Counted from the stretch's first letter, positions 1-9,770 are shown. The stretch is 44,509 nucleotides of DNA from Chitinophagales bacterium (GCA_016787295.1 JAEUUX010000102.1:1-44509); one strand, 5' to 3'. The notes: generated by a model from the letters alone, not told the origin. Program-made: numbers and translations.

Positions 1-257
1 TGAGGCAATTTATCATTCTTTGTCTGTTTTTTCGTGACTTCGGTGCCTCAACGACCGAAACAGCACTATTTCGGGTGACGAAAATAGTCTAAGCAGATGT
101 GCGTTTTTTGTGACCGCAATTATTTGTCTCAAACACTGTCAACATTTTACAAAATCCGAAGACTGTATTCAATTTAGTATAACACGAACTTTTAACAATT
201 TACTCACATAGCGCAAGCAGTAATATAGTTCCTTTGTGTGCTAAAAAACAAGGCAAA

Positions 258-1970
258 ATGATAAAAAAAATATCCATAAATAACTTCAAAAAATTAGAAG
301 TTGTGTCTTTTTCTGTTTCACAATCTGTTGTCATTATTGGACCCAACAATTCAGGAAAATCCACCATTTTTCAAGCATTATGCCTGTGGGAAATTGGCGT
401 GACCAACTATCTTATTGCCCATCAAAAAAACGACTTAGACAAAAAAGGCGTTGTTGTCATTAATAGACGTGATTTGATTAACAGCCCAATATCTGATGCT
501 CGTTTTCTTTGGCGAAATAAAAAAGTTACTGCCCATTCAAAAGACTCAAAAACGCAACATATCAAACTTGAAATAGCCTTAGAAGGTGAGAATAATGGGA
601 AAAATTGGACTTGTAAAGCCGAATTTAATTTTGTAAATGCAGAATCTTTTACGTGCAGAATCGTAAACGGTTTGAAAGAAATGCAATACCTATACAAAAA
701 TGATATGGGTATTCATTTCGGCTTTTTACAACCTATGTCGGGAATCTCTACGCTGGAAGATAAACTACAACAAGGAGCAATAGCCCGAAGGCTGGGCGAG
801 GGTAAAACAGCAGAAGTGTTACGGAATATCTGCTATGAAGTGCTTTATCCTGAAATACATAGTGCTGAAAATGCTGAAAAAAATTGGCAAAGTTTGTGTA
901 AAGCCATCGAAGAAACGTTTGGTGCAAAACTGCAAAAACCCGAATTTATCAAAATTACTGGCACGATTCAGTTAGAATACGTTGAAAATGGCATTAAATA
1001 TGACATATCATCAGGCGGGCGCGGATTTCAGCAAACCTTATTATTGCTTGCCTATATGTATGCTTCGCCTAACACTATTTTGTTGTTGGACGAACCCGAT
1101 GCTCATTTAGAAGCTATCCGTCAAAGACAAACATTTCAGTTGATTAATCAATTAGCAGCCGAAAATAATTCTCAAATTTTAATTGCATCTCATTCCGAAG
1201 TTGTTTTAGAAGAAGCAGTAGAAGCCTCAAAAATTATTGCTATTATAGAAAATCAAACCATCGAACTCAATTCGAAATCGGATAATCGGCGATTTATAAA
1301 CATAAAGAAAGCCTTAAATGAAGTTGGCTGGGGAAAGTATTATTTAGCAAAACAAAAAAAACACGTCTTGTATTTAGAAGGAACTACAGACAGAGAAATG
1401 TTGCTATGTTTTGCTAATAAGTTGACGCACCCTGTCGAACCTTTGTTGAGGCTTGCCAATGTGGATTATACAGATGATAACGTGCTCAAAACTGCGGTTA
1501 GAAGATTTACAGCTTTGCAAGAATTTTTTCCTGAATTAAAAGGTTTGGCTATTTTTGACAGAATAAATAAAAATCTGTCGGACATAAAAGACCTAAAAAT
1601 AGTTTCTCTAAAAAAAAGGGAATTGGAAAACTATTTTGCACGTCCGCATATCTTGTTGAAACACGCAGAACTATTGAGTCATCAATACAAACAACATAGT
1701 GCAAGCAGTTTACAGGATATAATGCAAGAGTGTATAAATGAATGTACGCTGCCCCTTTATCTGAAAAACTTGACTCACGAATGGTGGAACGACGAAAAAT
1801 TGAGTACAAATTGGCTCGATTTAATATTTCCTGAGTTCTACAAAAAAATTGGTATTCCCATAGATTTTCGCAAAAGAGACTATTATGAACTTATCAAGTT
1901 GTTGGATAAAAACGAGGTAGATTTAGAGATAGTCGAATGCTTGGATTTGTTATATAGCATGATAAAATAA
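258..1970 (+). CDS. OLD-family ATP-dependent nuclease (AAA ATPase fused to TOPRIM domain)
   Basis: The protein reads as an SMC/ABC-type ATPase followed by a TOPRIM nuclease domain, the layout of OLD-family nucleases such as phage P2 Old and GajA of Gabija. Numbered from the ATG at 258 (570 aa), I see Walker A GPNNSGKS at 28-35, an ABC-like signature SSGGRGFQQ at 251-259, Walker B LLLDEPDAHL at 275-284, an H-loop ASHS at 310-313, the TOPRIM acidic motif LEGTTDRE at 373-380 and a second acidic position AIFDR near 434. An in-frame TTG at 234 would add eight residues; the ATG fits the family better because the beta-strand before Walker A begins there. A weak -7-like TTCCTTTG lies at 229-236. No GajB-like helicase is adjacent and polA converges from the other side, so it appears to be a solitary gene. 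Defence against phage or plasmids is inferred from the family, not shown. Confidence 0.85.
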   Translation: MIKKISINNFKKLEVVSFSVSQSVVIIGPNNSGKSTIFQALCLWEIGVTNYLIAHQKNDLDKKGVVVINRRDLINSPISDARFLWRNKKVTAHSKDSKTQHIKLEIALEGENNGKNWTCKAEFNFVNAESFTCRIVNGLKEMQYLYKNDMGIHFGFLQPMSGISTLEDKLQQGAIARRLGEGKTAEVLRNICYEVLYPEIHSAENAEKNWQSLCKAIEETFGAKLQKPEFIKITGTIQLEYVENGIKYDISSGGRGFQQTLLLLAYMYASPNTILLLDEPDAHLEAIRQRQTFQLINQLAAENNSQILIASHSEVVLEEAVEASKIIAIIENQTIELNSKSDNRRFINIKKALNEVGWGKYYLAKQKKHVLYLEGTTDREMLLCFANKLTHPVEPLLRLANVDYTDDNVLKTAVRRFTALQEFFPELKGLAIFDRINKNLSDIKDLKIVSLKKRELENYFARPHILLKHAELLSHQYKQHSASSLQDIMQECINECTLPLYLKNLTHEWWNDEKLSTNWLDLIFPEFYKKIGIPIDFRKRDYYELIKLLDKNEVDLEIVECLDLLYSMIK

Positions 1971-2015
1971 AACCACACACAAGTTTGTGTTTGCAAAAAA
2001 GTGGGTCGGCTGTGT

Positions 2016-2044
2016 ACATCGGACGTTTTAAAAACATCCGATGT
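2016..2044. repeat. Small inverted repeat after the OLD-like gene
   Basis: ACATCGGA at 2016-2023 pairs with TCCGATGT at 2037-2044 across a 13-nt loop in which GTTT and AAAC can extend the stem. It lies 46 bp past the stop of the OLD-like gene and may act as a minor terminator or an RNA 3' end. Confidence 0.4.
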
Positions 2045-2077
2045 ATAAATTCCACTTCCCCACCTTACATTTTTTCG

Positions 2078-2125
2078 AAAAACGAATAGCTTGACCTAAC
2101 AATATAGGTCAAGCTATTCGTTTTT
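2078..2125. terminator. Bidirectional terminator between OLD-like gene and polA
   Basis: A 21-bp perfect stem (2078-2098 with 2105-2125) closes a 6-nt loop. Both arms begin or end in A/T runs, so it would work as an intrinsic terminator for the plus-strand ATPase gene and for polA coming from the minus strand. Confidence 0.85.
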
Positions 2126-2160
2126 TATGTGGTAATGTTTTTGCTTATTGTTTGACAAAA

Positions 2161-5010
2161 TTAGTGCGCAGCCAACCAATTTTCGCCCACACCAATACCC
2201 ACTTCGATAGGTACTTTCAAGTTGGGCAGTGCATTTTGCATACCTTCGCGCACGAGTGGCAGCAGTTCGTCTACTTCGGAGCGAAGGGTATCGAACACCA
2301 ACTCATCATGTACCTGCAAAATCATGCGCGATTGCATACCTTTCTGCTTGATTTGGGCATGAATGTTAATCATGGCAGCTTTTATCATGTCGGCGGCAGA
2401 CCCTTGAATGGGCGTATTAATGGCGTTTCGCTCGGCAAAACCGCGCACAGTTGGATTATTGGAATAGATGTCGGGCAGTTGTCGGCGGCGTCCCAAAATG
2501 GTTTCGGTATAGCCGCGTTCGCGCACCAATGCAATGCTGTTGTCCATATATTGCTTGACTTTGGGATACTGTTTAAAGTATTCTTCTATGATAGGAGCAG
2601 CTTCGGTGCGTTTTATTTTGAGGCGTTGGGCAAGCCCAAATGGTGTAATGCCATAGATAATCCCAAAGTTGACCATCTTAGCTTTGCGGCGCATATCTGA
2701 ATCTACTTGGGCAATATCCACCCCAAAAACGCGCGCGGCGGTAGCGGTGTGAATGTCCAAACCTTCGCGAAAAGCAGTCAGCATATTGTCGTCCCCGCTC
2801 ATTTCTGCCATTAGGCGCAGTTCTATTTGCGAATAATCTGCCGAAACGATGATAAAATTGCTGTTTCGCCCAACGAACGCCTTGCGCACCTCGCGCCCTT
2901 TTTCGGTGCGAATAGGAATGTTTTGCAAATTAGGATTGTCAGAACTTAGTCGACCTGTAGCAGCAACGGTTTGGTTAAAATTGCTGTGCAGGCGTTGGGT
3001 TTTGGGGTTAATAAGCGCAGGTAAAGCGTCCACATACGTGCTTCGCAATTTGGAGAGTTGTCGATAATCTAAAATCTTTTGCACAATTTCGTGTTCGCCT
3101 GCCAAGCGTGTCAAGGTGTCTTCGTCGGTAGAAAACTGCCCTGTTTTGGTTTTTTTATTTTTTTGGTCGCCACCAATATTCAATACTCCAAACAAAATAT
3201 CTCCCAATTGTTTGGGCGAAGCAATGTTGAAAGGCACACCTGCCAATTGGTAGATTTCGGTACTCACCGTTTCTATTTCTTTACCCAATTCGACGGAATA
3301 ATTTTGTAGAAATTCAGTATCAACAGCCACTCCTTCATATTCCATAGCAGCCAAAACACTTGCCAACGGTACTTCTACTTGTTCATACAAAGGTTGTAAG
3401 GACGTATTGGCTAAATTGGGCAGTAGCTGTTGATAGAGTTGGAGGGTTACATCGGCATCTTCGGCGGCATATTCTGCCACTTTTTTGACATCTACTTGGC
3501 GCATCGACAACTGGTTTTTGCCTTTTTTGCCTATCAGTTCTTCAATAGAAACAGGAACATACTGAAGGTAGGTCTCCGACAAATAGTTCATATTGTGGCG
3601 CAAATCAGGTTTTAGGAGATAATGCGCCAACATGGTATCGTGCAAAGTACCGCGCATTTCAACGCCATACCATTTGAGTACCAACAAATCATACTTGATA
3701 TTTTGTGCTACTTTGGCAATGTTTTCGTTCTCAAAAAAAGGCAAAAATTCAGCGACAAGGGCTTTGGCTGCCGTTGCATCGTCAGGAACAGGCACATACC
3801 AAGCGCTATGGGTTTGGTAGGCAAAAGACATGCCTACCAGTTCGGCAAGGTTGGCATCTACGCTGGTCGTTTCGGTGTCGAAACATACTATGGTTTGCTG
3901 CAAAAGCAATTGTAGTAGTTCATTCCGTTTTTCGGGCGTATCTGCTAAAAAGTATTGATGGTCTGTGTTGTGGATATTTTTGCCTACAGCTTCGGTGTTG
4001 GTGGCAGCACTCGGCTCGGCGGCGGCAAATAGTGCCAACTGTGCATCACTTGCCAAAGGTTCAAAGTTGTTATTTGTTTGGGTGCTGAGAGAAATCGATT
4101 CGGTGTTGTCGGCTATAATTAGTTCATAGTCTTTGCCCAAAATACGTTTGCCCAAGGTGCGAAATTCCAACTCCCTAAACAAATTGGCAACAGCTTTTCG
4201 GTCGATATTTTCGGGCGTATAAAGCCATGAATCGGGATTATACTCAACCGGCACATCAAGCATAATGGTTGCCAAAATCTTAGACATTTTGGCATAATCG
4301 CTGCCATTAACTACTTTTTCGCGCAATTTGCCGTCCAATTTATCTGCATTTTCCAAAATACCTTCTACAGACCCAAAATCTTTGAGCAGTTTATTAGCCG
4401 TTTTTTCGCCTACGCCCGGAATACCCGGAATATTATCCGACGAATCGCCCATTAGACCCAACATATCTATCACTTGCTCGACGCGCTCGATGTCCCATTT
4501 TTTCAATACTTCTGGCACACCCAAAATTTCGATGGGATTTTTGAGATAGGCAGGTTTATACATAAAGATATTGGGGCTAACCAACTGTCCATAGTCTTTG
4601 TCGGACGTAACCATATATACCCTAAAACCGTCTTGTTCGGCGCGTTTGGCAATAGTTCCAATCACGTCGTCGGCTTCATATCCCTCAACTTCGAGGATAG
4701 GAATATCCAAGTATTGCAAAATTTGTTTGATGTAGGGAACAGCCCAAGATATGCCTTCAGGTGTTTCGGGTCGGTGGGCTTTATAGAATGCAAAAGCGCT
4801 GGTGCGGTCAACCGCGCCCAAGTCAAAACCGATTGCCAAGTGGGTCGGTTTTTCTTTTTGGACAAGGTCATAGATAGTATTCAGGAAACCTGAAATGGCA
4901 GACACATTTTGTCCTTTGCTGTTGGTAAGTGGATTTTTACCAAAAGCAAAATAAGCGCGATAGATGAGTGCATACGCATCTAAAAGAAAAAGGCGTTTTT
5001 GTTCAGACAT
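2161..5010 (-). CDS. polA: DNA polymerase I
   Basis: A full-length PolI of 949 aa that fills gaps and removes RNA primers during replication and repair. The N-terminal third is the 5'-3' exonuclease (LLDAYALIYRAYFAFG at the start, EVEGYEADDVIGTIAKRA, and the helix-hairpin-helix GIPGVGEKTA). The middle has a 3'-5' exonuclease domain with CFDTETTSVD supplying the DxE pair, so proofreading is probably active. The polymerase domain shows motif A (SADYSQIELRLMAE), motif B (RRKAKMVNFGIIYG) and motif C (LQVHDELVFD). The ATG at 5008-5010 opens directly on the nuclease fold. A -7-type box TACCTTTG sits on the minus strand at 5080-5073; I find no well-spaced -33 TTG. It stands alone, with a terminator at 2078-2125. 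Confidence 0.97.
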   Translation of the reverse strand: MSEQKRLFLLDAYALIYRAYFAFGKNPLTNSKGQNVSAISGFLNTIYDLVQKEKPTHLAIGFDLGAVDRTSAFAFYKAHRPETPEGISWAVPYIKQILQYLDIPILEVEGYEADDVIGTIAKRAEQDGFRVYMVTSDKDYGQLVSPNIFMYKPAYLKNPIEILGVPEVLKKWDIERVEQVIDMLGLMGDSSDNIPGIPGVGEKTANKLLKDFGSVEGILENADKLDGKLREKVVNGSDYAKMSKILATIMLDVPVEYNPDSWLYTPENIDRKAVANLFRELEFRTLGKRILGKDYELIIADNTESISLSTQTNNNFEPLASDAQLALFAAAEPSAATNTEAVGKNIHNTDHQYFLADTPEKRNELLQLLLQQTIVCFDTETTSVDANLAELVGMSFAYQTHSAWYVPVPDDATAAKALVAEFLPFFENENIAKVAQNIKYDLLVLKWYGVEMRGTLHDTMLAHYLLKPDLRHNMNYLSETYLQYVPVSIEELIGKKGKNQLSMRQVDVKKVAEYAAEDADVTLQLYQQLLPNLANTSLQPLYEQVEVPLASVLAAMEYEGVAVDTEFLQNYSVELGKEIETVSTEIYQLAGVPFNIASPKQLGDILFGVLNIGGDQKNKKTKTGQFSTDEDTLTRLAGEHEIVQKILDYRQLSKLRSTYVDALPALINPKTQRLHSNFNQTVAATGRLSSDNPNLQNIPIRTEKGREVRKAFVGRNSNFIIVSADYSQIELRLMAEMSGDDNMLTAFREGLDIHTATAARVFGVDIAQVDSDMRRKAKMVNFGIIYGITPFGLAQRLKIKRTEAAPIIEEYFKQYPKVKQYMDNSIALVRERGYTETILGRRRQLPDIYSNNPTVRGFAERNAINTPIQGSAADMIKAAMINIHAQIKQKGMQSRMILQVHDELVFDTLRSEVDELLPLVREGMQNALPNLKVPIEVGIGVGENWLAAH

Positions 5011-5102
5011 ACATTATTATGGATTCGTGCGATGAAATTATGGAGCTTGGCACAATAACATTTTGTTTGGTGCAAAGGTATGATTTATTGCTGACAAAGC
5101 CT

Positions 5103-5153
5103 AAAAATCCCCGAAATAAGGTGCAACTTGCGCTTTATTTCGGGGGTTTTTGG
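5103..5153 (-). terminator. Terminator hairpin of the M23 peptidase gene, copy 1 of a dispersed repeat
   Basis: CCCCGAAATAA (5109-5119) pairs with TTATTTCGGGG (5135-5145), flanked by A and T runs. It lies about 50 bp past the stop of the minus-strand peptidase gene. The left arm and loop (AAAATCCCCGAAATAAGGTGC onward, 28 bp) recur with one change at 8333-8360. Confidence 0.75.
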
Positions 5154-5201
5154 AGGTTGTGTGGCATTATGTTGGAGAGTAATAAACCTCAAAGGTGTAT
5201 T

Positions 5202-8117
5202 TTATTGCACAATAAGTTTGGCGGTTTGTGGAGCTATATGGTCTGTTTGGAGTTGTACCATATAGATTCCTTTGGGCAATGTGGCAGTATCTAATTGATA
5301 TTGTTGTTCGCCTTTGGCATCTGATTCTACCTGATAAGCAAGAACCATTTTACCTGCGGCATCATACACGCCGATATAAACACTACAGGTTTGTTCAACA
5401 AAATAATGTAGTGTGGTTTCGGCTGTAGTTGGATTGGGAGATAGGAAAAATTGATAATTATCCCACTCGCTTACATTTTGTTTATTAGCCGATTCGCAAC
5501 CCATAGTGGTGAATTGTACCGTATTGCTAAATGCACCCGAAGTTACACCATCTGAACAATTAGCACGAACTTTCCATTCATACGTTTTACAAGCCGAAAT
5601 TTGAGATTGTATGTTCTTAGATGTGCCTGTTACGGGACCAACTGTAATCCAATTTGTTGTACCTACTTTTCTTCCTAAAATGGTATAGTTGGCAGCAGTA
5701 GGAACAGCACTCCAACTTAAGGTTGCAGAGGTAGCTGTTATGTTTGTTGTAGTAAGGTTTGTTGGCGTTCCCAAACCGTTGGCGATTGTCCATATACTAC
5801 TTGCTGTACAACCGTTAGCATTTGTCACCGTTACGGTATAAGTTCCTGCCGATGAAACACTAATCGAGCTACTCGTCGAGCCTGTATTCCAAGCATAAGT
5901 ACCGCCACCAGAAGCCGTGAGCGTCGTGCTTCCTCCGCTACAAATACTGTTCGTTCCGCTAATTGTTGCAGTTGGGTTGTTAAGAATGCTTACACTTCGC
6001 ATTGCTGTCGCTGTACAACCGTTAGCATTTGTCACCGTTACGGTATAAGTTCCTGCCGATGAAACACTAATCGAGCTACTCGTCGAGCCTGTATTCCAAG
6101 CATAAGTACCTCCACCAGAAGCCGTGAGCGTCGTGCTTGCTCCGCTACAAATACTGTTGGTTCCGCTAATTGTTGCAGTTGGGTTGTTAAGAATGCTTAC
6201 ACTTCGCATTGCTTTCGCTGTACAACCGTTAGCATTTGTCACCGTTACGGTATAAGTTCCCGCCGATGAAACACTAATCGAGTTACTCGTCGAGCCTGTA
6301 TTCCAAGCATAAGTACCTCCACCAGAAGCCGTGAGCGTCGTGCTTGCTCCGCTACAAATACTGTTCGTTCCGCTAATTGTTGCAGTTGGATTATTGACAA
6401 CACTCACAACTTGGGTCGCTGTCGCTGTACAACCGTTAGCATTTGTCACCGTTACGGTATAAGTTCCTGCTGATGAAACACTAATCGAGCTACTCGTCGC
6501 GCCTGTATTCCAAGCATAAGTACCTCCACCAGAAGCCGTGAGCATCGTGCTTGCTCCGCTACAAATACTGTTCGTCCCGCTAATTGTTGCAGTTGGAACA
6601 ACACTAACAATAGCAGCACTTGTTGCTGTACAGCCGCTTATATTTGTCACCGTCACGGTATAAGTTCCCGCCGATGAAACACTAATCGAGCTACTTGTTG
6701 CGCCTGTACTCCAAACATAAGTATTACCACCAGAAGCTGTGAGCATTGTGCTTGCTCCATTGCAAATACTTGTATTTCCGCTAATTGTTGCAGTTGGATT
6801 ATTGATAACACTCACAACTTGGGTTGCTGTGGCAGTACAGCCGCCTTCGCTGGTTACGGTCACGGTATAAGTTCCCGCCGATGAAACGCTAATCGAGCTA
6901 CTTGTTGCGCCCGTATTCCAAGCATACATACTACCTGTTGAGGCAGTGAGTGTGGTGTTTGTTCCGCTGCAAATACTGTTCGTTCCGCTAATAGAGGGGT
7001 TTAAAAAGATGAAGTTTTTAGTACATATCGCCTCTCCAATACTTGCCTCAATAGTCCAAATTCCATCGGGTCGCGAACTTGGGATAGTAAGTGTATAGTA
7101 CCATCTCCAATATTCATAATCAGTAGTGCCTGCAACATAATTGTTGTAAACGTATGGCGTTCCGTTTGGTCTTTTGACGGTAAAGATAACCGGTAAATTA
7201 TTCCCATCATTACCACGCATATCAATATAAATGGTTTCGTTGGGAATAAAGCAGCTTTTGGCGTTTAGCGTATCCTCCACTATTGGACAAAATGGGTCAT
7301 TAGCAAGCGAAGCTCCAGTAAGAATAGATGATACAACAGGACGTATGGGAGGTTCTTGGTTTTGCCACCAAGAAACACTTTGCGGATTGTAGTTATTGCA
7401 TCCGCCAGTTTTGTAAAAAGGCTCAATTACGGCGTTATTGGCATCGCGGATTTCAAAATGAAGGTGCGGATAGGTAGAACTTCCTGAACTTCCCATTATG
7501 CCCAAATAAGTACCAGTTGTAACATTAGTACCTATAGGTAAGGTGGTAATAGAGCCGTTTTTCATGTGTAAATACCGTGCTCGTGAACCATCTGCGTGTT
7601 GAATAATTACATAGTTGGGCAAATTATTGTTCATCGTGCAGCTTCTATCAAACTGACCATCTAATTTGGCGATAATTACGCCATCGGCTGCCGCAACTAC
7701 ATGCACTAAATTATTATCCATTTTGTACCAACCATAAGGCCACGTATCTATATCGATTCCTTGGTGACCATCGTAGGTATCTTGTCCACAATTATAATCT
7801 AATATTCCTGTGGTAGGGTCTTGGTCTACATAATTGCCAATGTTGTAATAATTACAGTCTGTTCCGACATAAGTCACGGGCCATTGAAGACTTGTAACGA
7901 GCGCACTGCTTTTGTGGGCATTATTGGACAACAACAATACACCTTTTTTTTGCAGGCTATCTACATTATGTTTTATTTGGGCTTCTATATAATTTTGTTC
8001 AGCCTCTGAAATGCAGATATCGGAGTGTTGCGAAAGTTCTTGGTGTTTTTCTGCAACTTGTGCGCAAAGCACATTGGTCAAAAACACCAACATCAAAAAG
8101 TAATAGAATAGTTTCAT
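5202..8117 (-). CDS. Secreted M23 (LytM-type) peptidase with six Ig-like repeats, FN3-like domain and T9SS type A signal
   Basis: A 971-aa secreted protein. Residues 1-20 form a Sec signal peptide ending near LCAQ. A LytM/M23 metallopeptidase domain covers roughly 80-235, with zinc-binding H118xxxD122 (HQGID) and H218-L-H220; M23 enzymes cut peptidoglycan cross-bridges or elastin-like glycine peptides. After a beta-rich region come about six Ig/PKD-like units of 69 residues, each containing ICSGASTTLTASGGGTYAW followed by SSAGTYTVTVTNANGCTA, then a fibronectin-III-like domain (TNLTTTNITATSATLSWSAV) and a C-terminal T9SS type A sorting domain (SPNPTTAETTLHYFV to the end). It should cross the inner membrane by Sec and the outer membrane by T9SS. 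Promoter and an approximately 150-nt leader lie upstream; a hairpin terminator follows. The substrate cannot be read from sequence. Confidence 0.93.
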   Translation of the reverse strand: MKLFYYFLMLVFLTNVLCAQVAEKHQELSQHSDICISEAEQNYIEAQIKHNVDSLQKKGVLLLSNNAHKSSALVTSLQWPVTYVGTDCNYYNIGNYVDQDPTTGILDYNCGQDTYDGHQGIDIDTWPYGWYKMDNNLVHVVAAADGVIIAKLDGQFDRSCTMNNNLPNYVIIQHADGSRARYLHMKNGSITTLPIGTNVTTGTYLGIMGSSGSSTYPHLHFEIRDANNAVIEPFYKTGGCNNYNPQSVSWWQNQEPPIRPVVSSILTGASLANDPFCPIVEDTLNAKSCFIPNETIYIDMRGNDGNNLPVIFTVKRPNGTPYVYNNYVAGTTDYEYWRWYYTLTIPSSRPDGIWTIEASIGEAICTKNFIFLNPSISGTNSICSGTNTTLTASTGSMYAWNTGATSSSISVSSAGTYTVTVTSEGGCTATATQVVSVINNPTATISGNTSICNGASTMLTASGGNTYVWSTGATSSSISVSSAGTYTVTVTNISGCTATSAAIVSVVPTATISGTNSICSGASTMLTASGGGTYAWNTGATSSSISVSSAGTYTVTVTNANGCTATATQVVSVVNNPTATISGTNSICSGASTTLTASGGGTYAWNTGSTSNSISVSSAGTYTVTVTNANGCTAKAMRSVSILNNPTATISGTNSICSGASTTLTASGGGTYAWNTGSTSSSISVSSAGTYTVTVTNANGCTATAMRSVSILNNPTATISGTNSICSGGSTTLTASGGGTYAWNTGSTSSSISVSSAGTYTVTVTNANGCTASSIWTIANGLGTPTNLTTTNITATSATLSWSAVPTAANYTILGRKVGTTNWITVGPVTGTSKNIQSQISACKTYEWKVRANCSDGVTSGAFSNTVQFTTMGCESANKQNVSEWDNYQFFLSPNPTTAETTLHYFVEQTCSVYIGVYDAAGKMVLAYQVESDAKGEQQYQLDTATLPKGIYMVQLQTDHIAPQTAKLIVQ
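5804..7003 (-). repeat. 207-bp tandem repeats inside the M23 peptidase gene
   Basis: The string CTGTACAACC or a close variant recurs at 5804, 6011, 6218, 6425, 6626 and about 6833. Spacings are 207, 207, 207, 201 and 207 bp, so all are whole codons. The copies from 5804 to 6425 are nearly identical at DNA level, while the two at the high-coordinate end (nearer the protein N-terminus) have diverged more. Confidence 0.95.
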
Positions 8118-8270
8118 TAGGAATGTTTTTTAAATTATTGACTATTTAGGAAAAGGGACATGATTATTTTGCTCTTGTCGGTTTCAGGCAAGTCATTAAA
8201 ATTTTGTTTTTTTGTAGCACTATTTTGAAGAAATTATTTGGCTATTTTAGAACTTGCTTATTTTGTTGTG

Positions 8271-8301
8271 CAAAGATAAATAAAAATTGCGACTGGTGCA
8301 A
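8271..8301 (-). promoter_or_regulatory. Promoter of the M23 peptidase gene
   Basis: On the minus strand TTG (8301-8299), a 20-bp spacer and TATCTTTG (8278-8271) match the Bacteroidota primary-sigma consensus. It implies a leader of about 150 nt. Confidence 0.65.
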
Positions 8302-8332
8302 TACTTTAATGATTGTTATTTTCATGCACATA

Positions 8333-8378
8333 AAAATCCCCGAAATAAGGTACAACTTGCACCGAATTTCAGGGATAA
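8333..8378 (-). terminator. Hairpin after the SPT-like gene, copy 2 of the dispersed repeat
   Basis: This copies 5103-5130 with one substitution over 28 bp, then diverges. CCC-GAAAT can pair with ATTTC-GGG (8338-8346 with 8366-8374), leaving an imperfect hairpin about 35 bp past the stop of the minus-strand SPT-like gene, the same relative place as copy 1. Confidence 0.5.
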
Positions 8379-8408
8379 AGTGAGGATTTTTGGTTAGAAA
8401 GAAATAGC

Positions 8409-9620
8409 TTATGCATAAGCGGTAGTAGGAAGTACGTCGAAGCGTTCGCCTACTTTGCGAAATGTATCTATAATTTTGTCTAAATGTTCTTTTTCGTGAG
8501 TTGCCATAAAACTACATCGCAACATTTGTTTGCCCGGTGGTGTTCCCGGTGCCACAAAAGCATTGACAAACATACCTGCTTCGTAGAGGGCTTTCCACAT
8601 TTGGAAAGTTTGGTTATCATCACCAATAATGACAGGCACAATAGCTGTGCGTCCGTCGGGAACATTATATCCCATTTCTTTCAAAGCTGTGCGGACATAT
8701 TGTGCATTATCAACCACTTTTTTCACCAATTCGGGTTGTTTTTCCAACACTTCCAAAGCTGCCAAAGCAGAGGCAACAGAAGCTGGTGTGGGTGAAGCGC
8801 TGAATATAAGTGCGGGTGATTGGTGGCGAATAAAATTGATAACCCGCTCGCTACCCACCACAAAACCGCCAATAGAAGCTAAAGTTTTGCTAAAAGTACA
8901 CATTACCAAATCGACTTCATTGTCCAAACCAAATTCGCTGGCAGTACCACGCCCGCCTTGTCCAATGACACCCAAAGCGTGGGCATCATCGAGCAAAATG
9001 CGTGCGCCATATTTGGCTGCGATTTGTTGCAATTCAGGTAGGTTTACAATACCACCAAAAGTGCTATATACGCCATCTGCCACGATGAGTTTGCCTGCTT
9101 CTTGCGGAATTTCGGCGAGTTTGCGCTCCAAATCTGCCATATCGTTGTGTTTAAAGCGTTTGACTATTGCTCCCAAAGCCGTTGCCAACAAATTGCCTTG
9201 CACAATGCTGGCATGGTTGTCACGGTCAGAGATAATGTAGTCTCCTCTGCCAACGATGGTGCTAATCACGCCTTGTCCTGTTTGGTAGCCTGTACTAAAT
9301 AATAAGCAAGCCTCCTTACCCATAAATTGGGCTAACCGTTGCTCCAACAATTCGTGCAATTCGATGGTGCCGGTCAGGTAGCGCGAACCTGAACAACTGG
9401 TGCCATATTGTTCAATGGCTGCTAAAGCGGCTTGTTTCACTTTTGGGTGTGTTGTTAAGCCAAGGTAGTTGTTCGAACCCGCCATAATAATCTTTCTTCC
9501 TTCCATCTGCACAATTGGTCCCTCACTCTCTTGTATGGCTCGAAAGTAGGGATAAACGCCTGCTGCTTTAATTTCATCTGCTCGTACAAAATCGTAGCAT
9601 TTTTTAAATAAATCTGCCAT
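8409..9620 (-). CDS. spt: Alpha-oxoamine synthase, probable serine palmitoyltransferase
   Basis: A 403-aa PLP-dependent fold-type I enzyme of the alpha-oxoamine synthase family, which condenses an amino acid with an acyl-CoA. Visible landmarks are the glycine-rich [17 protein letters not shown] with H136 stacking on PLP, DDAHALG (D212, H214) and the Schiff-base lysine in [12 protein letters not shown] (K245). The extended N-terminus ([24 protein letters not shown]) and [26 protein letters not shown]-type region, which I describe from memory of Sphingobacterium SPT, resemble bacterial serine palmitoyltransferase more than KBL or BioF. That would make it the first step of sphingolipid synthesis (L-serine + palmitoyl-CoA to 3-ketodihydrosphingosine), common in Bacteroidota. 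No biotin or threonine-catabolism genes adjoin it. Family certain; substrate moderately sure. Confidence 0.85.
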   Translation of the reverse strand: MADLFKKCYDFVRADEIKAAGVYPYFRAIQESEGPIVQMEGRKIIMAGSNNYLGLTTHPKVKQAALAAIEQYGTSCSGSRYLTGTIELHELLEQRLAQFMGKEACLLFSTGYQTGQGVISTIVGRGDYIISDRDNHASIVQGNLLATALGAIVKRFKHNDMADLERKLAEIPQEAGKLIVADGVYSTFGGIVNLPELQQIAAKYGARILLDDAHALGVIGQGGRGTASEFGLDNEVDLVMCTFSKTLASIGGFVVGSERVINFIRHQSPALIFSASPTPASVASALAALEVLEKQPELVKKVVDNAQYVRTALKEMGYNVPDGRTAIVPVIIGDDNQTFQMWKALYEAGMFVNAFVAPGTPPGKQMLRCSFMATHEKEHLDKIIDTFRKVGERFDVLPTTAYA

Positions 9621-9740
9621 TTTGGTAAATTTTTATTGGTAATGGACGGAAAAAATGAATTTGGTCAAAGGAAAAACAGCTATATTAGGTGTTTTTTTGT
9701 CACTTTTGCGACTTTTAGCGCAGATAAAAAAAACATTGGC

Positions 9741-9770
9741 TTGCCACACTAAAAAATGTTCGTATCTTTG
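9741..9770 (+). promoter_or_regulatory. Promoter of the GNAT gene
   Basis: TTG at 9741-9743, a 19-bp spacer and TATCTTTG at 9763-9770 fit the Bacteroidota consensus; the ATG follows 17 bp after the -7 box. Confidence 0.7.
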
